Shown: piece after piece, positions 28,895 through 32,493 of the stretch
Layout: the number at the start of each line of letters is the position of its first letter
Numbering within the stretch: position 1 is the first letter of the stretch
Assembly: GCA_049446715.1 (NCBI GenBank)
Contig: JBMTQX010000034.1
Span: forward strand, 1-32,493
Origin: Eutrophocola sp049446715
Lineage (GTDB): Bacteria; Pseudomonadota; Gammaproteobacteria; Pseudomonadales; Pseudohongiellaceae
Direction: 5' to 3'
Length of the DNA stretch: 32,493 bases
Notes under the pieces: generated by a model
What the model was told of the DNA's origin: nothing
The model's database searches: none
Seen by the model: only the letters and a program-made list of their open reading frames with translations
Program-made: the position numbers and the translations under genes

Positions 28895-31417
28895 ATGTCG
28901 ACATTGAACAAGCCGCACAAACTGCCTCATCTCCTGCCGGTCCCGCGCACAGCCCTGGCGCTGGCCATGACGCTGGGCCTGGCGTCCTGTGGCGGTGCTG
29001 ATAACCAGCAGCCAGAAGTGGCGGAAACCGCGGCCGTGGCAGCGACGATACCGGCTGCCCCTGTCATGGTGGAAGCCGTGCCCGACCAGTCGACCCTGGA
29101 TGCCCAGGCTGACGCCCGGTGGGCACTGCTCAATGAATACTGCATGGACTGCCACAACCTCGATGACTACAGCGGTGGTCTGGCATTCGACCTGATGGAT
29201 CACGAGGCGATTCGTGACGATGCCGAAGTCTGGGAAAAGGTCGTACGCAAACTGCGCGGCAGGATGATGCCGCCGCCTGGGCAGGACAGGCCCGACAACA
29301 GCGAATTTGACCAGCTGGTTGCCTGGCTCGAAGGCAATCTCGACCAGGACACCGGTCTGCGCAATCCCGGCGAGAAACTGTTGCATCGCCTCAACCGTAC
29401 CGAATATGCCAACGCCATCAAAGACCTGCTGGCACTGGAGGTGGATGTGGCAGCCCTGCTGCCGGTCGATGGCGCTGAAGACGGCTTCGACAATGTCGCC
29501 ACCGCACTGCAGGTGTCACCCACCTTTATTGACCAGTACCTGGGCGCTGCCCGGGTTATCAGCGAACAGGCCGTGGGCTCGCCCAATGCCCGTCCTTCCG
29601 GCACCCCCTACACCTTCTCGACGGCCGGCCAGTCGTTCCACGTCGATGGTCTGCCGCTGGGTTCCCGTGGTGGCGCGGTGGTGGAGCATTATTTCCCCAG
29701 TGACGGCGAGTATGAACTCAATATTGGCAGCATGGCTTCCGGCCTGGCCACCGCCGGCATGGAGCATCGCGACACCCTGATTGCCACGCTGGACGGGGAG
29801 AAGTTTTTTGAAACCCAGTTCGGCGGCCTGGAAGATGCTGAACGCCTTGACAAGGTGCGGGCACCGGCCGTCGACGAGCTCAATGGGAAGCTGCGCAACA
29901 TTCCGCTGGTGACCACGGCCGGCCCGCATAAAGTGGCCGTGTTCTTCAAGCACCGTTCCTTTGCTGAATCCGATGCGCCGCTGCAGCAGCAGACACCGCG
30001 CAAGGGCCAGGACGGTATCGCGGCCGTCCGTGAATTTGAGGTGTACGGTCCGGTCAACGCCACAGGACTAAGCACCACCCCGAGCCGGGAAAAGATTTTC
30101 TCCTGTCATCCGGACAAGGATGCCGATGAAGCCTCCTGTGCCAAGAGCATCATCACTGATCTGGCCAACGAGGCCTTCCGCGGCTTCCTGGCAGATGAAG
30201 ACACTGACCTGCTGATGCGTCTGTATGAATCCGGTTACCAAGAGGCCGGGTTTGAAAAAGGCGTGGCTTTTGCCCTGTCCGGCATTCTGGCCCACCCGAA
30301 ATTCCTGTATCGCCTGGAGCCATTACCCGAGTCACTGCCACCGGGCGTGTCCTATGAACTGAGCAGCCTGGAACTGGCCTCGCGCCTGTCCTTCTTCCTG
30401 TGGAGTTCGATTCCGGATGAGACCCTGCTGGAGATTGCTGCCGATGACGGCCTGAAGGATCCGGCCGTGCTGGAATCCCAGGTCATGCGCATGCTCGCCG
30501 ATCCGCGTGCCGCCAACATCGCCAACAACTTCGGTTACCAGTGGCTGGGCCTGGCCGAGCTCGACAACATCACCCCGGACGGCACCCTGTTCCGCGATGT
30601 GGATCGCAACATCCGCGACGATCTGACCACGGAAGCGCTGCTGTTCTTGCAGAGCAACTTCAGCGATGACCGCAGCGTGCTTGACCTGCTGACCGCCGAA
30701 CACACCTACCTGAATGAAAACCTCGCGCTGCACTATGGCATCAGCGACATTCGCGGCTCCGAATTCCGCCGCGTTGACCTGGAAGACGAACGCCGCTGGG
30801 GCCTGCTAGGCAAGGGCGGCGTGCTGATGGTGTCGTCCTATCCCAACCGCACCTCACCGGTATTGCGTGGTGCCTGGTTGCTGGAAAATATTCTCGGCAC
30901 ACCGCCGGCAGCACCGCCGCCTGATGTTGAAGGCTTCGTGGAGATTGAGGCCGGTGAGCGCTTCACGACAGTCAGGGAGCGCCTGGAATCCCATCGCAGC
31001 AATCCTTCCTGCAACGGTTGCCACGGCGTGATCGATCCCCTGGGTTTTGCCCTGGAGAATTTCGATGCCGTGGGCCGCTGGCGGGATATTGATCGCATGG
31101 CCCGTACCCCGATTGATGCCAGTGGTGTACTGGCCGATGGCACGCCGGTGAATGGCCCGGTCGCCCTGCGCGCGGCCTTTATGCAGCGTCCGGAACAGTT
31201 CGTACAGACCTTCACCGAAAAGCTCATGCTGTTTGCCCTGGGCCGCCGTATTGAATACCAGGACATGCCGGCCATTCGCCAGATCGTGCGCGAAGCTGCC
31301 GTCGACAATTACCGTTTTTCCTCGCTGGTGCTGGGAATCGTCAACAGCGAACAGTTCCGTATGAAGCATGAGGCCGATCCGGAATTCCTGGCAGCCAATG
31401 CGATCGCCGGGGAATAA
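28895..31417 (+). CDS. DUF1592-family lipoprotein with two CxxCH haem motifs (cassette B)
   Basis: The 840-residue paralogue of the gene at 13833 is a lipoprotein (lipobox LASC, Cys32) with an Ala/Pro/Val-rich linker. The domain order is the same: CMDCH (83-87), LRGRMMPPPG, DUF1587 (LLHRLNRTEYANAIKDLL), a beta-rich insert, DUF1595 (LANEAFRGFL), DUF1592 (LELASRLSFFLWSSIPDETLL), DUF1588 (HTYLNENLALHYGI, NRTSPVLRGAWLLENIL), CNGCH (706-710) and DUF1585. It is thus membrane-anchored, where the cassette A copy has a cleaved Sec signal. AGGA lies close to the ATG. It follows the metallo-beta-lactamase-fold gene directly; the DUF1552 gene follows after 157 bases. Confidence 0.9.
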   Translation: MSTLNKPHKLPHLLPVPRTALALAMTLGLASCGGADNQQPEVAETAAVAATIPAAPVMVEAVPDQSTLDAQADARWALLNEYCMDCHNLDDYSGGLAFDLMDHEAIRDDAEVWEKVVRKLRGRMMPPPGQDRPDNSEFDQLVAWLEGNLDQDTGLRNPGEKLLHRLNRTEYANAIKDLLALEVDVAALLPVDGAEDGFDNVATALQVSPTFIDQYLGAARVISEQAVGSPNARPSGTPYTFSTAGQSFHVDGLPLGSRGGAVVEHYFPSDGEYELNIGSMASGLATAGMEHRDTLIATLDGEKFFETQFGGLEDAERLDKVRAPAVDELNGKLRNIPLVTTAGPHKVAVFFKHRSFAESDAPLQQQTPRKGQDGIAAVREFEVYGPVNATGLSTTPSREKIFSCHPDKDADEASCAKSIITDLANEAFRGFLADEDTDLLMRLYESGYQEAGFEKGVAFALSGILAHPKFLYRLEPLPESLPPGVSYELSSLELASRLSFFLWSSIPDETLLEIAADDGLKDPAVLESQVMRMLADPRAANIANNFGYQWLGLAELDNITPDGTLFRDVDRNIRDDLTTEALLFLQSNFSDDRSVLDLLTAEHTYLNENLALHYGISDIRGSEFRRVDLEDERRWGLLGKGGVLMVSSYPNRTSPVLRGAWLLENILGTPPAAPPPDVEGFVEIEAGERFTTVRERLESHRSNPSCNGCHGVIDPLGFALENFDAVGRWRDIDRMARTPIDASGVLADGTPVNGPVALRAAFMQRPEQFVQTFTEKLMLFALGRRIEYQDMPAIRQIVREAAVDNYRFSSLVLGIVNSEQFRMKHEADPEFLAANAIAGE

Positions 31418-31574
31418 GCCTGGTGTGACGACAGTCGTGATGGGCGTCGCGTTTGGCGTATAGTAAGCAACACGGGCCGATGAGAAGGCAGGCAATAGCC
31501 AGCAAGACACGTTTTACAGGTAGCAGAAACCGTTAACCGAATCGTGATCCGAGGGCGGATCCAGGGGAAGCCAC

Positions 31575-32493
31575 ATGTTTATCACCAAAAAACATCTGTC
31601 GCGCAGGACCATGCTCAGGGGGCTGGGCACCGCCATCAGCCTGCCGCTGCTGGATGCCATGATTCCGGCCGGCACCGCGCTGGCGCAGACGGCTGCCGCC
31701 CCCAGCCCGAAAATGGGTTTCTTCTATTTCCCCCATGGCGCCATCATGGACAAGTGGACGCCCAAAGGGACCGGCACCGATTTCGAGATGACGCCGATCC
31801 TCAAGCCCCTGGAAAAATACCGTGACCAGATGACCATCGTCAGCGGCCTGCGCAATCGTGCTGCGGAAGGTGCCGGTGTGCATGCTACGTCACCGGGTAC
31901 CTGGCTCAGCTGTGCCTCGCCGTTCACCGTCGATGAGAGCGATCCGAACTACGGCATTTCCGCCGACCAGATTGCCGCCCAGCAAATCGGCCAGGACACA
32001 CCATTCCCGTCGCTGGAACTGTGTACTGAAGTGAAGGCTTCCAGTGCCGGCGCCTGTGATGCCAACCTGGGTTGTGGTTACGGCTCTACCATTTCCTTCC
32101 GCGCCCGTACCCAGCCACTTCCGCTGGAGCACAATCCGCGCAAACTGTTTTTTCGCATGTTCGGCCAGGGCGACACCGCCGCCGAGCGTGAGTCCATCAT
32201 GAACCAGAAGTTCAGCCTACTGGATATGGTGTCTGAAAGCGCCTCCTCGCTGAACAGCCACCTGGGCAATGCCGACCAGCAGCGTATGGAACAGTACCTG
32301 GATTCTGTGCGTGATGTTGAACGCCAGGTGCAGAAACTGGGTCAGCAGGATTTCACCGGTATCGAGATTCCCGATGCACCGCTGGGTGTACCAGGCAACT
32401 GGGAACAGCACATCAACCTGATGTTTGATCTGACAGCACTGGCCTATGAAGCCGAGCTGACCCGGATCGCCAGCATGATGATCTCCGCCGAGA
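31575..32493 (+). CDS. DUF1552-family protein with Tat signal, partial at the window edge (cassette B)
   Basis: The frame opens at ATG 31575 (AGGGGAA six bases upstream) and stays open to the last base, giving about 306 residues of an expected 450. It has a Tat signal (SRRTMLRGLG) and DUF1552 blocks that match the cassette A copy: GFFYFPHGAIMDKW, PGTWLSC, ACDANLGCGYGSTISF, EHNPRKLFFRMFGQGD and LMFDLTALAYEAELTRI. The gene is cut by the window, not broken. A GATCC-GAGGGC-GGATC hairpin (31546-31561) lies just upstream of the ribosome binding site. The 157-base gap to the DUF1592 gene contrasts with four bases in cassette A, so it may have its own promoter. Confidence 0.9.
   Translation, partial: MFITKKHLSRRTMLRGLGTAISLPLLDAMIPAGTALAQTAAAPSPKMGFFYFPHGAIMDKWTPKGTGTDFEMTPILKPLEKYRDQMTIVSGLRNRAAEGAGVHATSPGTWLSCASPFTVDESDPNYGISADQIAAQQIGQDTPFPSLELCTEVKASSAGACDANLGCGYGSTISFRARTQPLPLEHNPRKLFFRMFGQGDTAAERESIMNQKFSLLDMVSESASSLNSHLGNADQQRMEQYLDSVRDVERQVQKLGQQDFTGIEIPDAPLGVPGNWEQHINLMFDLTALAYEAELTRIASMMISAE

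Noticed and set aside
1..32493. Mobile elements, CRISPR arrays, tRNA or rRNA genes
   Set aside because: I found no transposase or integrase frame, no regularly spaced repeats and no tRNA-like cloverleaf; the only direct repeats are the 17-bp duplication and a short hexamer run.

Overview
The window looks like a chromosomal segment of a free-living, probably aquatic, Gram-negative bacterium, most likely a gammaproteobacterium. The support is GC-rich coding DNA, clear Shine-Dalgarno sites, an E. coli YbiI-like DksA/TraR zinc-finger protein, a katG with an OxyR-type site in front of it, and very many Sec, Tat and lipoprotein signals. I cannot name the genus. I see no rRNA, tRNA, CRISPR array, transposase or phage gene.

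Positions 1-6269 carry stress and envelope genes with several broken ones: a secreted protein with two NTF2-like domains; a 55-residue membrane peptide with its own promoter and terminator; a trypsin-like protease; a membrane sensor pseudogene broken by a 17-bp tandem duplication and a nonsense codon; a SYLF-domain protein; a lipoprotein paralogue of the first gene; and an MscS-type channel with a frameshift. Positions 6270-11426 hold an exported catalase-peroxidase behind a strong OxyR-site candidate, the YbiI-like protein, a family-16-type methyltransferase and a PhzS-like flavin monooxygenase.

From 11536 to the right edge almost every product is exported. A PQQ dehydrogenase with a fused cytochrome c is divergent from a DUF1592-DUF1552-metallo-beta-lactamase-ankyrin operon. 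A second cassette, metallo-beta-lactamase-DUF1592-DUF1552, starts at 27920 and runs off the edge in a different order. Between them lie three DUF6152 domains, one fused to a second domain that also occurs as two stand-alone genes, plus a dienelactone hydrolase shortened by an in-frame TAA, a lectin-like protein, an NTF2-like protein and an aldose 1-epimerase.

The best candidate for an undescribed system is the repeated set of haem-motif DUF1592 protein, Tat-exported DUF1552 protein and a beta-lactamase-fold protein with a decaying metal site, together with the DUF6152/partner-domain family. I infer a periplasmic oxidation or turnover pathway for a small organic substrate, with the PQQ enzyme and the haem proteins carrying electrons. 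The substrate cannot be read from the sequence.
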